A stretch of DNA of 39,110 bases from an uncultured Chloroflexota bacterium (GCA_950054395.1 CATLOZ010000006.1:1-39110), one strand, 5' to 3'. Positions 8,106 through 20,235 are shown, numbered from the stretch's first letter. A program made the numbers and translations. The notes: generated by a model not told the origin, from the letters alone.

Positions 8106-8918
8106 TTGAATATAAATGAAATAAATGAGCTTGCGAAAAACATTCGAATTGACATATTAACTATGACTAGTAATGCAAATAGTGGTCATCCAGGAGGATC
8201 TTTATCTTCTGCTGATATATTAGCTGTGTTGTATGGGAATATATTGAAATATGATTCCAAAAATCCTAAATGGGAGGATAGAGATCGTTTTATACTAAGT
8301 AAGGCTCATGCATGCCCAGTTTTATATGCAGCTTTAGCTGAAAATGGATATTTTGACACATCAGAATTGCTAACTTTCAGAAAATTAAATTCTCGTTTGC
8401 AAGGACATTCACATATTAAAACACCCGGTGTTGAAATGTCGGGCGGCTCATTAGGTCAGGGATTATCTTTTGGTGTTGGTGTTGCTTTATCTGCAAGATT
8501 AGATGAAAAAAATTATAAAACTTATGTATTGTTAGGTGATGGCGAATTAAATGAAGGCCAAAATTGGGAAGCAATTATGACTGCTAAAAAATATGAATTA
8601 GGGAATTTGGTTGCAATTGTTGATAAAAATGGCATACAAAATGATAGATTTACTCATGAGGTAATGGATTTGAATCCATTACCAGAAAAATGGAAATCAT
8701 TTGGATGGGAATGTTTTGAGGTTGACGGTCATGATACAGAATCACTTATTCAGGTATTTCAATCTGTAAATTTTGAAAATCCCATACCAAAAGTAATTAT
8801 AGCTGATACTATTAAAGGTAAAGGGGTAAGTTTTATGGAAAACAATCCGGATTTTCATGGAAAGGCAGCAAATCCTGAGCAGTTAAAACAAGCAATTGCT
8901 GAAATTAATAATCAATAA
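8106..8918 (+). CDS. Transketolase, N-terminal (ThDP-binding) subunit
   Basis: This is the N-terminal half of a split transketolase, which transfers two-carbon ketol units in the non-oxidative pentose phosphate pathway. It shows NSGHPGGSLSSADILAVLYG near the N-terminus and the ThDP/Mg motif GDGELNEGQNWEAIMTAKKY with a downstream Asn. The ORF track starts at a TTG at 8058 with a hydrophobic extension unlike the family. I prefer the in-frame TTG at 8106 (giving MNINEINELAKNIRIDIL), preceded by GGGA at 5 bases; this gives 270 residues, usual for the subunit. The C-terminal half follows after 12 bases. Members of this split family can resemble DXP synthase, but the small size and pairing favour transketolase. 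Confidence 0.9.
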   Translation: MNINEINELAKNIRIDILTMTSNANSGHPGGSLSSADILAVLYGNILKYDSKNPKWEDRDRFILSKAHACPVLYAALAENGYFDTSELLTFRKLNSRLQGHSHIKTPGVEMSGGSLGQGLSFGVGVALSARLDEKNYKTYVLLGDGELNEGQNWEAIMTAKKYELGNLVAIVDKNGIQNDRFTHEVMDLNPLPEKWKSFGWECFEVDGHDTESLIQVFQSVNFENPIPKVIIADTIKGKGVSFMENNPDFHGKAANPEQLKQAIAEINNQ

Positions 8919-8930
8919 ATGGTATAAAAA

Positions 8931-9860
8931 ATGGATACTGCTTCAACGCGTGAATATGCTGGAAAAAAAATATTAGAATTAGGTGCTACTAATCCTGATT
9001 TATGTGTTGTTGGTGCTGATTTAAATAAATCGACATTTACAAATTTGTTTGCAGAAAAATATCCTGATAGATTTTTTGATGTAGGAATTGCTGAACAAAA
9101 TATGGTTAATATTGCTGCAGGATTAGCAGCTTCTGGTAAAATTCCTATTGTAAGTACGTTTGCTGTTTTTGGATCTACTAGACCTATGGATCAGCTAAGG
9201 GTTGGTGTAGCTCAATCGAATTTGAATGTAAAAGTTATATTGACTCATGCAGGCCTTATTACAGGAGAGGATGGTATTTCTGCTCAAAGTTTAGAAGATA
9301 TTTCTTTATTTTTATCTCTTCATTCTTTTTCTGTTTTAGTTCCTTCAGATGCTTATGAAGCACAAGCTGCAGTTGAACTTGCTGTTAATACACCTGGCCC
9401 TTTTTATATCAGACTTTCACGTCCTGAAACACCTGTTTTGAATCATGAAAATATTCAACTACAACAGGGTGGTTCTAATGTTATGGTAAACGGATCAAAT
9501 ATTTCAATATTTGCATGTGGATATATGGTTTATCATGCAATAGAGGCAGCTAAAATATTAAAAGAACAACATGGTATTAGTGCCAGAGTCGTTAATATAT
9601 ATTCTTTAAACCCAATAGATAAATCAATTATAATTAAGTGTGCCAAGGAATCTCAATTTATCTTAACTGCAGAAGAACATTTTAAGTATGGGGGGTTACA
9701 TAGTTTGATATCCCAAATTGTTGCACAAAATAATCCTGTTAAGGTATTGAGTGTTTCAATGAATACTTATGCTGAGTCAGGTACTTCAGATGAACTTATT
9801 AATAAATATGGATTAAATTTCAATAGTATTGTAGAAAAAGTGTTGGCTAATTTAAGTTGA
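8931..9860 (+). CDS. Transketolase, C-terminal subunit
   Basis: This 309-residue protein is the second half of the split transketolase and should assemble with the preceding product. It contains the pyrimidine-binding region with FFDVGIAEQNMVNIAAGLAA, in which the Glu that activates ThDP is seen, the segment THAGLITGEDGISAQSLED, and the C-terminal transketolase domain. The spacing of 12 bases from the upstream gene indicates one transcript. Its last codons form the left arm of a 23-bp perfect inverted repeat that probably terminates transcription. Confidence 0.92.
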   Translation: MDTASTREYAGKKILELGATNPDLCVVGADLNKSTFTNLFAEKYPDRFFDVGIAEQNMVNIAAGLAASGKIPIVSTFAVFGSTRPMDQLRVGVAQSNLNVKVILTHAGLITGEDGISAQSLEDISLFLSLHSFSVLVPSDAYEAQAAVELAVNTPGPFYIRLSRPETPVLNHENIQLQQGGSNVMVNGSNISIFACGYMVYHAIEAAKILKEQHGISARVVNIYSLNPIDKSIIIKCAKESQFILTAEEHFKYGGLHSLISQIVAQNNPVKVLSVSMNTYAESGTSDELINKYGLNFNSIVEKVLANLS

Positions 9861-9891
9861 TAATATATAACTTAAATTAGCCAACACTTTT
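9836..9891. terminator. Bidirectional terminator hairpin between transketolase and lipoprotein genes
   Basis: The 23-base arm at 9836-9858 is perfectly complementary to 9869-9891, with a 10-base loop. The core is GTGTTGGCTAATTTAAG. The stem is A-rich at its outer left and T-rich at its outer right, so it can terminate both the rightward transketolase transcript and the leftward convergent lipoprotein transcript. The left arm lies inside the transketolase coding region. Confidence 0.85.
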
Positions 9892-9923
9892 AGTTTTCTA
9901 CCATATGATTGGATTGTTTGCTA

Positions 9924-10340
9924 TTATTCTTGGAATAGGTGTTGAAGATGTTTAATGGGAATTTTCTTCTCAATTTCATTGCAATCATTATCAAGACATT
10001 CTTTTAGAATAACTGTAACTTTAGGTGAGTAATCTTCGATAACAAATGAGAATTCTAGTTCATTTCCGGTTTTACCACTTTCTACATTTATCCATTCTAC
10101 AGTTGAGTTTGCAATTGTTTGATGTGTTGCACAGGTTATTTTTAGTACCGTGGCATCTAATACACATCTAACTTCAAGTTTTTCACGTAAAGTGGTTAGC
10201 ATGGAATCATCAGAATCAGAAGCAGGAGTGGATGCAGCTGGAGCTGTTATAAGGTTATTTTTTTCTATAGTATCTACATCATTATTAGAACTACATCCAA
10301 TAATAAAAAATATTATAGTTAATGTTAAAAATATTTTCAT
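9924..10340 (-). CDS. Small predicted lipoprotein, unknown function
   Basis: This 138-residue protein has a signal peptide with a lipobox (MKIFLTLTIIFFIIGCSS, Cys at residue 16), an Asp/Ser/Ala-rich linker, and a compact C-terminal region rich in beta-type segments with four cysteines (CVLDATVLKITCATH and CLDNDCNE) that could form disulfides outside the cytoplasm. I do not recognise the domain. It is a single-gene unit between two hairpin/promoter elements, convergent with the transketolase operon. Lipoprotein status is well supported; function is unknown. Confidence 0.7.
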   Translation of the reverse strand: MKIFLTLTIIFFIIGCSSNNDVDTIEKNNLITAPAASTPASDSDDSMLTTLREKLEVRCVLDATVLKITCATHQTIANSTVEWINVESGKTGNELEFSFVIEDYSPKVTVILKECLDNDCNEIEKKIPIKHLQHLFQE

Positions 10341-10370
10341 TTGTGTATTTTACTTTATTATTAATGTTTT

Positions 10371-10400
10371 ATTATACTGTTTTTATCAAAATACTGTAAA
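10371..10400 (-). promoter_or_regulatory. Candidate sigma-70 promoter for the small lipoprotein
   Basis: On the minus strand TTTACA (10395-10400) is followed after 18 bases by a perfect TATAAT (10371-10376). The transcript would start about 24 bases before the ATG. This is one of the best promoter matches in the window. Confidence 0.5.
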
Positions 10401-10462
10401 TAAAATTATATAAAATATGTGTAAAGTTTAGTTTTGGTTAATTAAAGTTAACAATATATAAC

Positions 10463-11479
10463 TTAAGCTTTTTTTAATTTTGAACCTGCATAAGTTCTGC
10501 AGCATTTGCAGTCTGCTACCATATGGTTAGGTTTCATTTCTTTTAGGCTTGGGGGAGTTTTAGAACAAGTACATTTGCTTTGATTTAAACATCTTGGTTG
10601 AAAAACACATCCTGGTGGCGGATTTAAAGGACTGGGGACATCACCTTCTAAAATTATTTCATCATCTCTTACTATATCTGGATGAGATGGTAATGCTGCC
10701 GACATTAAAGCTCTGGTGTAATTATGTAAGGGGTCATCAAATAGGTCAGTAGCGTTAGCTTCTTCCATTAAATTCCCTAGATACATTACTCCCATTTTAT
10801 CGCACATGTATCGTACGGTTGCTAAGTGGTGAGCTATTAGTAAATAACTTAAGTTATATTCTTTTTGTAAATCAACTAATAGGTTCATTATTTGTGCTCT
10901 TATAGATACATCTAATGCTGAAACAGGCTCATCTAATATAATTAATCTTGGATTTAAAGATAATGCTCTTGCTACACCTAGTCTTTGTCTTTGTCCTCCA
11001 CTAAATTCGTGAGGATAGAGATTTGACTGATAAGCCTGCAAGCCAACTTCAACTAATAATTCATCTACCCGGCTTCTTATTTGTTTTTTTGTCATATCAG
11101 TATTAATTTCTAGTGGTTCTCCTATAATATCTCTTACTCGCATTCTTGGGTTTAAAGATGCCCATGGATCTTGAAATACAGCTTGCACTGAAGATTTATA
11201 TATTTTTTTGTACTCCGGGTCAGTTTTTGAAGCTTCAAATACATCTTGGTCATTGAAAATAATAGTACCTTCAGTTGGGTTTTCTAGCATAAGTATCATT
11301 TTAGCTGTTGTAGTTTTTCCACATCCGGATTCGCCGACCAGTCCGTATGTTTGACCTTCTTCAATTTTAAATGAAATATTATTTACAGCTATAAGGTCTT
11401 TTGATCCTGAGCCTAAAAAACCGCCGCCAACCTGAAATATTTTTTTTATATTTTGTAATTCTATTAAAGTGTTTGCCAT
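10463..11479 (-). CDS. Peptide-type ABC transporter ATPase, DppF-like
   Basis: This cytoplasmic ATPase has Walker A (GLVGESGCGKTTTAKMI), the ABC signature (FSGGQRQRLGVARAL), Walker B (LIILDEPVSALD) and the switch His (IAHHLATVRYM). The C-terminal oligopeptide-transporter extension is cysteine-rich (CVFQPRC, CKCC). The ORF track uses a GTG at 11509 inside the upstream gene; I prefer the ATG at 11479, one base after the DppD-like stop (TAA-A-ATG), giving about 338 residues. It pairs with the DppD-like ATPase and most likely energises the permeases at 3434-5292, the only peptide permeases in view, though it is on the opposite strand. Confidence 0.9.
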   Translation of the reverse strand: MANTLIELQNIKKIFQVGGGFLGSGSKDLIAVNNISFKIEEGQTYGLVGESGCGKTTTAKMILMLENPTEGTIIFNDQDVFEASKTDPEYKKIYKSSVQAVFQDPWASLNPRMRVRDIIGEPLEINTDMTKKQIRSRVDELLVEVGLQAYQSNLYPHEFSGGQRQRLGVARALSLNPRLIILDEPVSALDVSIRAQIMNLLVDLQKEYNLSYLLIAHHLATVRYMCDKMGVMYLGNLMEEANATDLFDDPLHNYTRALMSAALPSHPDIVRDDEIILEGDVPSPLNPPPGCVFQPRCLNQSKCTCSKTPPSLKEMKPNHMVADCKCCRTYAGSKLKKA

Positions 11480-11480
11480 T

Positions 11481-12524
11481 TTATTTTTTACTTGATTTAC
11501 ATGTACCACGACAGCACTTACATCCGTCGACTAAATGTCCTGGTTTTATTTCCACCATTTCATATTTTTCATTTATACAAACATCACAGCACGGCGATTC
11601 TTTTCTAGGTGAAAACCTACAGCCATCAGGGACATCCCATAAGGCTGGTGGTTGGCCTGGGATTGAATATAATCTGTCTATATCTTCATCCATACTTGGT
11701 ACAGATTTAATTAATCCCTGGGTATAAGGATGTTTTGGGTTGTTGAAAATTTCCCTTACTTCGCCGATTTCAACAATTCGTCCAGCATACATAACAGCAA
11801 CTCTGTCACACATTTTAGCAACTATTCCAAAATCATGAGTTATAAATAATATAGCCATACCAAATTCGTTTTGTAAATCTTTGAGTAATCTTAGATACTG
11901 AGCTTGAATTGTGGCATCTAATGAAGTTGTTGGTTCATCAGCAATTAAAATGGTTGGGCTACATGAAACTCCAATAGCTCCAACAACTCTTTGTCGCATT
12001 CCTCCGCTTAATTGATGCGGGTAGTCTTTCATTCTCTCTTCAGCTGCAGGGATATTAACTTTTTCTAACATATCTATAATTGAGTTGTATAATTGGGACC
12101 CTTTAAGTTTTTTATGAATACTTAAGGTTTCTCCAACTTGATCTGCGATATTGAATACAGGATTTAATGCAGTCATTGGATCTTGTAATACCATAGCAAT
12201 TCTTGATCCTCTTACAGATTGCATTTCTTTGTCAGATTTATTTAATAGATTTTCACTTTCTAAATTTATTTCGCCACCTACGATAAATCCCGGTGGAGAT
12301 GGTATTAGTTGCATTATTGATAAAGCAGTAACCGATTTTCCAGATCCGGATTCCCCTACAACAGCTAAAGTTTCTTCTTTTTTTAAATCAAAACTAAGTC
12401 CGTCTACAGCTTTAACTAAACCCCATTTAGTATAAAAATGAGTTTGTAAGTCCTTTACAGATAAAACTATTTCTTCAATTGCTTTTTTCTTTGATGTTTG
12501 TTTTTTTGATTGTTTATTTACCAT
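11481..12524 (-). CDS. Peptide-type ABC transporter ATPase, DppD-like
   Basis: This 347-residue ATPase has Walker A (AVVGESGSGKSVTALSIM), the ABC signature (LSGGMRQRVVGAIG), Walker B (LIADEPTTSLDATIQAQ) and the H-loop (FITHDFGIVAKM). The C-terminal domain ends in several cysteines (CCDVC, CKCCRGTC), more than I would expect in ordinary DppD proteins, which could bind a metal or cluster. A Lys-rich N-terminal tail precedes the domain. It is the first gene of a two-gene unit with the DppF-like ATPase. Confidence 0.9.
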   Translation of the reverse strand: MVNKQSKKQTSKKKAIEEIVLSVKDLQTHFYTKWGLVKAVDGLSFDLKKEETLAVVGESGSGKSVTALSIMQLIPSPPGFIVGGEINLESENLLNKSDKEMQSVRGSRIAMVLQDPMTALNPVFNIADQVGETLSIHKKLKGSQLYNSIIDMLEKVNIPAAEERMKDYPHQLSGGMRQRVVGAIGVSCSPTILIADEPTTSLDATIQAQYLRLLKDLQNEFGMAILFITHDFGIVAKMCDRVAVMYAGRIVEIGEVREIFNNPKHPYTQGLIKSVPSMDEDIDRLYSIPGQPPALWDVPDGCRFSPRKESPCCDVCINEKYEMVEIKPGHLVDGCKCCRGTCKSSKK

Positions 12525-12554
12525 ATGATTAGAATAAGAATTACTGTTCAGGAA

Positions 12555-12583
12555 AATATAATAAATTGAATATAAAAAATCAA
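12555..12583 (-). promoter_or_regulatory. Candidate promoter for the ABC ATPase pair
   Basis: On the minus strand TTGATT (12578-12583) is separated by 17 bases from TATATT (12555-12560). The leader to the DppD-like ATG would be about 24 bases. Matches are 4/6 and 5/6 in AT-rich DNA, so confidence is low. Confidence 0.33.
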
Positions 12584-12616
12584 CTGATAATTAAAGTATA
12601 TTTAGTATTTAAATTC

Positions 12617-13393
12617 CTAGATAATAGATCTACTCCAACCCCCATCTATATTGATACAAGTTCCTGTTAAAAATCCAGAATTCTCTGAAGCAAGAAAAGT
12701 TACAAGGTCCCCTATAGGTTCTGGCCATCCAAATTTACCTATAGGTAAATTTTCTTTAATAAATTGATCTACTATTTCTTTTTTGTTTTCATTTTGAAAT
12801 TTTTCCCATCCTCCTCCGGGATGAGCCACTGGACCAGGTGCAACAGCATTAATTAAAATACCATATTTTGCTACATCTATTGCGGCATGTTTTGTTATGC
12901 TATTTAGTGCTGCTTTTGCTGTCATATAAGATAAATTCCCACCTAACTCACGTCCAAATACTGATGAAATATTTATTATTCTTCCCCAATTATTGGATTT
13001 CATTTTGGGGATTACGAGTTGCATTAATTTTAGTGTTGGATCTATATTTAATTCAAAAGCTTTATTTAAATCCTTGATCTCAGTTCCTTCCACTCCTTCT
13101 CGTTTTACCGAACCTCCTACATTGTTTACCAATATTTCTATTGGGCCTAATTTAGTCGTAATTTCTTCAGTTAAACTACTAAGAGATGATATATTTGTTA
13201 TATCTGATTTAATTGCAATAGATTGAGGACTTAGTACTTTTATTTCATCAAGGGTATTATTAAGAGTATTTTGATTTCTACCACATATAACTACTTTTAC
13301 TTCCTCTTTTGCTAATGAAAGTGCACATGATTTTCCAATCCCTCTGCTACTACCTGTGACTAAAGCTATTTTATTTTTAATTCCTAATTCCAT
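12617..13393 (-). CDS. Short-chain dehydrogenase/reductase, FabG-like
   Basis: This 258-residue protein is a classical SDR using NAD(P). The cofactor motif is VTGSSRGIGKS (residues 12-22), the NNVGG structural motif follows, and the catalytic Ser-Tyr-Lys set is seen in INISSVFG and LSYMTAKAAL. Classical SDRs of this type include 3-oxoacyl-ACP reductase and many sugar or hydroxy-acid dehydrogenases, so FabG is only a nearest-family label. An AAGGGG-type ribosome site precedes the ATG. It starts 16 bases after the ligA stop and is probably co-transcribed with it. Confidence 0.85.
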   Translation of the reverse strand: MELGIKNKIALVTGSSRGIGKSCALSLAKEEVKVVICGRNQNTLNNTLDEIKVLSPQSIAIKSDITNISSLSSLTEEITTKLGPIEILVNNVGGSVKREGVEGTEIKDLNKAFELNIDPTLKLMQLVIPKMKSNNWGRIINISSVFGRELGGNLSYMTAKAALNSITKHAAIDVAKYGILINAVAPGPVAHPGGGWEKFQNENKKEIVDQFIKENLPIGKFGWPEPIGDLVTFLASENSGFLTGTCINIDGGWSRSII

Positions 13394-13409
13394 TGTTCCC
13401 CTTTATAAT

Positions 13410-15428
<2,019 letters not shown>

Positions 15429-15540
15429 TTAGTACTTATTTTATTATTCTATATTCCCTGTGTATTTTAGATATCTATTAATGTTTAATATTAATATATA
15501 TTTAGTTTATTTTTATATAAATTATATAGTTCTGATCAAG

Positions 15541-17346
15541 ATGAGTTTAACAACAGATATAAAAAATAAAATTTCAGTTTTAGACTTGGTTTCTGAACAT
15601 GCGGATTTAAAAAGACAAGGAAAACTTTATAAGGCTTTGTGCCCATTTCATAATGAAAATACACCTTCTTTTATTGTCGATCCTGAAAAAAATATATGGA
15701 GATGTTTTGGCGCTTGTTCGGTGGGTGGAGATATATTTTCTTTTTTAATGAAAAAAGAAAATATATCTTTCATTGAGTCATTAAAATATTTTAGTAAAAA
15801 ATTAGGCATATCAGATATATCATTTAATTCGAGCAGAAGTAAAATTTTAGAAGAAATTAGAAAAATTAATAATCTAGCTGTTAATTTTTTTAAACATTCT
15901 TTATTTTCAGATAAAGGTGCTTTGACAAGAGATTATTTGAAAGAACGAGGAATTACAAAAGAATCAGCTTTGAAATTTAATTTGGGTTACAATCCAAAGG
16001 GAAATGAATTATATAATTATTTAATCAGTCATGGAATTGAATCTAAAAATATAATTGATTTTGGTCTTGCCTCTGAAAATAGCAAGGGAGATGTAATAGA
16101 TTTTTTCTCGGAAAGATTGATTTTTCCTATTATCGAATTAAAAGATAATGTATTAGGATTTGGAGGGAGAATCATGTCTGATAAAAACCCAAAATATATT
16201 AATACTAAAAAAAATTTATTATTTGATAAAGGTTCTGTGTTATATGGATTAGATCAAGCTGCAGAAAATATTCGAGACGAAGATGAATGTGTTTTAGTAG
16301 AAGGTTATACAGATGTTATTACTGCCCACCAGTTTGGATTTAAAAATGTTATTGCTTCAATGGGAACAGCAATAACTATATATCAGGCAAGTAAGATTTC
16401 AGATATTTCAAATAGTGTAATTATAGCTTTGGATTCAGATCAAGCAGGATCAGAAGCAACTTTAAATGCTTTGGATAAAAGCTGGGGAGTATTTAAATCA
16501 AATAATAAGGAATTACCTGCTGGCATTACTAATAAATCAATAAAGAAAAACTTTAATCTTCGTATTGTTACTTTACCTGACAATTCAGATCCTGATGATT
16601 TTATTAGAAATTCTTCAGAGAAATGGAAAGAAAGTATATTAAATGCAAGTCCGATTGTAGAATATTTAATTGAATCACTTTCAAACAAATTTGATTTATC
16701 TACTGCTGAAGGCAAAGAACTTATTGAAGAAATTATAAGACCATTTATATCTAAAGAAAAAAATCCTTATATTCAGGATCAATATGTATCAATGTTAAGT
16801 AAAGAATTAAATGTTTCAGAAGAACGAATTAAGGCTGGATTTGATTCAAAAACAAAAAGATTTAATGATAATTCAAACAGATTGTTTAAATTAAAAGAAA
16901 ATTCTTTTAATAGTTTACAGGCTACTCCAGAGGACAAGAATAGGTTAAAAATTTTATCAGAATATTTAACAGGAATAGTTTTATCTAATAAGAATTTAAA
17001 TAAAGACCTGTTTATTGATTGGGATATTGAGATGATTGATGATACAATTTGTAAGCAGATTTTATATAAATGGTCTAAAGAAGATAATTCAATTGAAAAT
17101 GAAAATAAAATTGAAGAAAATTTATATAATGAAATAAATTATTTTCAATCTGATAAATTAATATTTTTTGATAATGAAAAGTTAATTAACGTTATATCAC
17201 AATGCAAGAATGATATAGAAAGGGAATATTTGATAGCAAAAAATGTGATTTTAATGCTAGATTATCAAAAAAATATTGATGAGATTAATAAAATAGAAAA
17301 TCGTATTAAGATTTTAGATAACACTACTATCAAAAAAATATATTAA
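15541..17346 (+). CDS. dnaG: DNA primase DnaG
   Basis: DnaG makes RNA primers for replication. The N-terminal zinc ribbon is CPFH followed by CFGAC, that is C-x2-H-x17-C-x3-C, one residue longer in the last knuckle than the usual C-x2-C. The TOPRIM core follows, with [13 protein letters not shown], the DxD-type [13 protein letters not shown] and the PDDFIRN segment, and then a helicase-binding C-terminal region. The ORF track starts at 15460 with 27 residues of hydrophobic AT-rich sequence unlike DnaG; I choose the ATG at 15541 ([11 protein letters not shown]), which matches family N-termini and leaves 601 residues. rpoD follows after 23 bases, the conserved dnaG-rpoD order. Confidence 0.95.
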   Translation: MSLTTDIKNKISVLDLVSEHADLKRQGKLYKALCPFHNENTPSFIVDPEKNIWRCFGACSVGGDIFSFLMKKENISFIESLKYFSKKLGISDISFNSSRSKILEEIRKINNLAVNFFKHSLFSDKGALTRDYLKERGITKESALKFNLGYNPKGNELYNYLISHGIESKNIIDFGLASENSKGDVIDFFSERLIFPIIELKDNVLGFGGRIMSDKNPKYINTKKNLLFDKGSVLYGLDQAAENIRDEDECVLVEGYTDVITAHQFGFKNVIASMGTAITIYQASKISDISNSVIIALDSDQAGSEATLNALDKSWGVFKSNNKELPAGITNKSIKKNFNLRIVTLPDNSDPDDFIRNSSEKWKESILNASPIVEYLIESLSNKFDLSTAEGKELIEEIIRPFISKEKNPYIQDQYVSMLSKELNVSEERIKAGFDSKTKRFNDNSNRLFKLKENSFNSLQATPEDKNRLKILSEYLTGIVLSNKNLNKDLFIDWDIEMIDDTICKQILYKWSKEDNSIENENKIEENLYNEINYFQSDKLIFFDNEKLINVISQCKNDIEREYLIAKNVILMLDYQKNIDEINKIENRIKILDNTTIKKIY

Positions 17347-17369
17347 TATTATTCAAATTAGGTTTTTAT

Positions 17370-18944
17370 ATGTCAAATAAAATGTGGAATAGTGAACAGG
17401 ATTCTGTTTTAGTGGATTTTATTCAATCAGCTAAAAAAAATATGATGCAAAGGGAAGAATTTAGTGATGACCCGGAAGATATAGCCAAAGATTTTATGAG
17501 TTTGAAAATTTCCAAAGAACCTACGAATGATAATTCTGAAAATCTCAATGACGAGATGGGTGATGCTTATAGATTGAATAATGAAGGAGAATTAGTTTTA
17601 CTTGATGATGTAGTTAATGATACTCCTGAAATAATTGATGATCCTGTGAGGCTTTATTTACGTGAAATAGGACGAGTTAGTTTATTAAGTGCCAAAGATG
17701 AAAGAGAATTAGCACGATCTATGGAAGAAGGAGAGTTTATAGATCAGACTGCTGAAAATCCAACTTTGAATAATGATGCAGCTTTAACAGATACATTTAT
17801 ATCAAATATAGCCTTAGAAAAAATAATAGATAACTTTAAAATTTTTGAATTAATATTAAAAAATATAGGTTATAAAGTTCCTAGAGTAGGCTTGCATGTT
17901 AATCAGTTACTAAATTATTCTGAATTATTAGATAAAAGACAATTAAAAAAATATAACAAATATGTTTTTGATATATTAGATGAAGAATTGATTAATTATT
18001 TAGCAGATTCAATGAACCTTGAACCTACAGAGGTGAGTGAAAGATTACGATCAACTTCAACTGCTATGAGGTTACTCCCATCATTTTTTCATGAAATTTT
18101 AAATGGATATCAATCTAATAAAGAAATAAAAAAAGCATTAAAAAATGGAGAAATATTTAAAAAATTTAATAAAAGTAAATTAGATTTAGCTGATTTTTAT
18201 TCTCAAAAAAGAATAATGTCCAATAATAGTAAAAAACTATTATCAGAAGCTAATTTAAGATTGGTTGTTAGTGTTGCTAAAAAATATATTGGAAGGGGTA
18301 TGTCCTTATTAGATCTTATCCAAGAAGGTAATATAGGATTAATAAGAGCTGTTGAAAAATTTGATTATAGAAAAGGATATAAATTTAGTACTTATGCTAC
18401 ATGGTGGATTAGACAAGCAATAACAAGAGCAATTGCTGATCAAGCCAGGACAATAAGAATACCTGTACATATGGTTGAAACAATTAATAAATTATTAAGA
18501 ACAAGCAGGAAATTAGTGCAGGAATTTGGAAGAGATCCTTCTAGCGAAGAAATAGCAAAGGAAATGGAAGTTACTCCAGAGAAAGTACGTGAAATATTGA
18601 AAATATCACAAGAACCTGTATCACTTGAAACCCCGGTTGGTGAAGAAGATGACAGTGATTTGGGTGATTTTATTGAAGACAGAACAGCGATTGCACCAGC
18701 AGATGCAGCTTCTCATCAATTATTAAAAGAACAAGTAGAAGATGTATTAGAAACTTTAAGTGAAAGAGAAGCAAAAGTTTTGCAATTACGTTTTGGATTA
18801 GAAGATGGAAGGAGCAGAACTTTGGAAGAAGTGGGTAAAGATTTTGGTGTGACAAGAGAAAGGATAAGACAAATTGAAGCAAAGGCTTTACGTAAATTAC
18901 GTCATCCAATGAGATCAAAAAAATTAAGAGATTTTTTGGATTAA
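17370..18944 (+). CDS. rpoD: Primary RNA polymerase sigma factor RpoD (sigma-70)
   Basis: This 524-residue sigma factor directs RNA polymerase to house-keeping promoters. Region 1.2 ([20 protein letters not shown]), a non-conserved insert of about 130 residues, region 2 ([20 protein letters not shown], then [17 protein letters not shown]), region 3 and region 4 ([20 protein letters not shown]) are all present. The intact region 1.2 and full region 4 mark it as a primary factor and not an alternative sigma. It follows dnaG and ends only 2 bases from the convergent proA stop, leaving no room for a conventional terminator. Confidence 0.97.
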   Translation: MSNKMWNSEQDSVLVDFIQSAKKNMMQREEFSDDPEDIAKDFMSLKISKEPTNDNSENLNDEMGDAYRLNNEGELVLLDDVVNDTPEIIDDPVRLYLREIGRVSLLSAKDERELARSMEEGEFIDQTAENPTLNNDAALTDTFISNIALEKIIDNFKIFELILKNIGYKVPRVGLHVNQLLNYSELLDKRQLKKYNKYVFDILDEELINYLADSMNLEPTEVSERLRSTSTAMRLLPSFFHEILNGYQSNKEIKKALKNGEIFKKFNKSKLDLADFYSQKRIMSNNSKKLLSEANLRLVVSVAKKYIGRGMSLLDLIQEGNIGLIRAVEKFDYRKGYKFSTYATWWIRQAITRAIADQARTIRIPVHMVETINKLLRTSRKLVQEFGRDPSSEEIAKEMEVTPEKVREILKISQEPVSLETPVGEEDDSDLGDFIEDRTAIAPADAASHQLLKEQVEDVLETLSEREAKVLQLRFGLEDGRSRTLEEVGKDFGVTRERIRQIEAKALRKLRHPMRSKKLRDFLD

Positions 18945-18946
18945 AA

Positions 18947-20218
18947 TTATCTTATTCTTATATTTCCTTTTCCAGTTAAAATCCATTTATAGCTACATAA
19001 GTTTTCGAGGCCCATAGGTCCTCTTGCACCATATTTGTTTGTACTTATTGCAACTTCAGCACCAAGTCCAAATTCTCCTCCGTCATTAAATTGAGTACTA
19101 GCATTTACCATAATAGCTGCCGAATCAATATTATTAACAAAAGTTTTAATACTATTTTTTGATTCTGCGATAATACCATCAGTATGCCCAGATCCATAAT
19201 CGTATATATGGGATATGGCTTCTTCAATAGAATATACACATTTTATTGATATGATGAGATCTAAAAATTCTTTTCCCCAATCACTTTTTGATGATTTTAA
19301 TACGTTATTGTAGTTATATTTTTTTATTTCATTATAAGATTTCGTATCACATCTTATTTCAACATTTGATTCTGATAAACTTTTTATCATAAGGGGCAAA
19401 AAAGTAGGTAAAATTTTTGAATGTATAAGTAATGTATCTAATGCATTGCATACGCTTGGTTTGGAAACTTTAGAATTTAATACTACAGGTATGGCTTTAT
19501 ATATATCTGCTGAAGGATCTATGTATATATGAGTCACCCCAATACCCCCAGTAATTGAAGGCATTTTAGCCTCTTTTTCAACCATTTTAACTAAACTTTT
19601 TCCACCTCTAGGTATCATTAGATCAATGTATTCATTAAGTTGAAGAAATTCTTTTGTTATTTTCCTGTCAGTTGATTCAATTAAATTAACAAAATTATCA
19701 TCTGTTCCAAATTCTTTTAGAGATTGCTTAATGATCGAAGTAAGGCATAAATTAGTATTTATTGATTCTTTCCCACCTTTTAGGATTACTGCATTACCTG
19801 ATTTTATACATAAGCTTGATATATCTGTAGTTATATCTGGTCTGCTTTCGTAAATTACACCTATAACGCCTAATGGAACAGTAATTTTTTTTAAATTCAT
19901 TTCATTATCTAATATTTTATCCTCAATAATTTTGCCTACAGGGTCATTTAATGAAATTATGTTTTCTATTCCATTTAGCATAAGTTCGATTTTGTGTTCT
20001 GTTAAAGTTAGTCTGTCAATGAATGCAAAATCTTTGTTCATATCTTTTGAATTTCGGATATCAATTTTGTTATTTTTTAATATATTATTTCGATTTTTAT
20101 ATATATTGACATGAATAAGTTTTAGTAATTTATTTTTATCATCGGAACTAAAATTACTTAGTGTTCGTGATGCTTTATGTGTTTTTTTAGTTAAGTTAAT
20201 TAAATCTTGTTTTTTCAT
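18947..20218 (-). CDS. proA: Gamma-glutamyl phosphate reductase ProA
   Basis: ProA reduces gamma-glutamyl phosphate to glutamate semialdehyde with NADPH, the second step of proline synthesis. The 423-residue length is normal. An aldehyde-dehydrogenase-type fold is shown by LGVIGVIYESRPDITTD, the glycine-rich SGNAVILKGGKES, the catalytic cysteine in KPSVCNALDTLL, and the C-terminal FGLGAEVAISTNK and RGPMGLENL. It starts 17 bases after the proB stop, so proBA form an operon. Confidence 0.97.
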   Translation of the reverse strand: MKKQDLINLTKKTHKASRTLSNFSSDDKNKLLKLIHVNIYKNRNNILKNNKIDIRNSKDMNKDFAFIDRLTLTEHKIELMLNGIENIISLNDPVGKIIEDKILDNEMNLKKITVPLGVIGVIYESRPDITTDISSLCIKSGNAVILKGGKESINTNLCLTSIIKQSLKEFGTDDNFVNLIESTDRKITKEFLQLNEYIDLMIPRGGKSLVKMVEKEAKMPSITGGIGVTHIYIDPSADIYKAIPVVLNSKVSKPSVCNALDTLLIHSKILPTFLPLMIKSLSESNVEIRCDTKSYNEIKKYNYNNVLKSSKSDWGKEFLDLIISIKCVYSIEEAISHIYDYGSGHTDGIIAESKNSIKTFVNNIDSAAIMVNASTQFNDGGEFGLGAEVAISTNKYGARGPMGLENLCSYKWILTGKGNIRIR

Positions 20219-20235
20219 AATTTATCTTTTAGAAA

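Noticed and set aside
15460-15540. 27-residue N-terminal extension of DnaG in the ORF track
   Set aside because: Hydrophobic AT-rich translation unlike any DnaG N-terminus; the ATG at 15541 matches the family.
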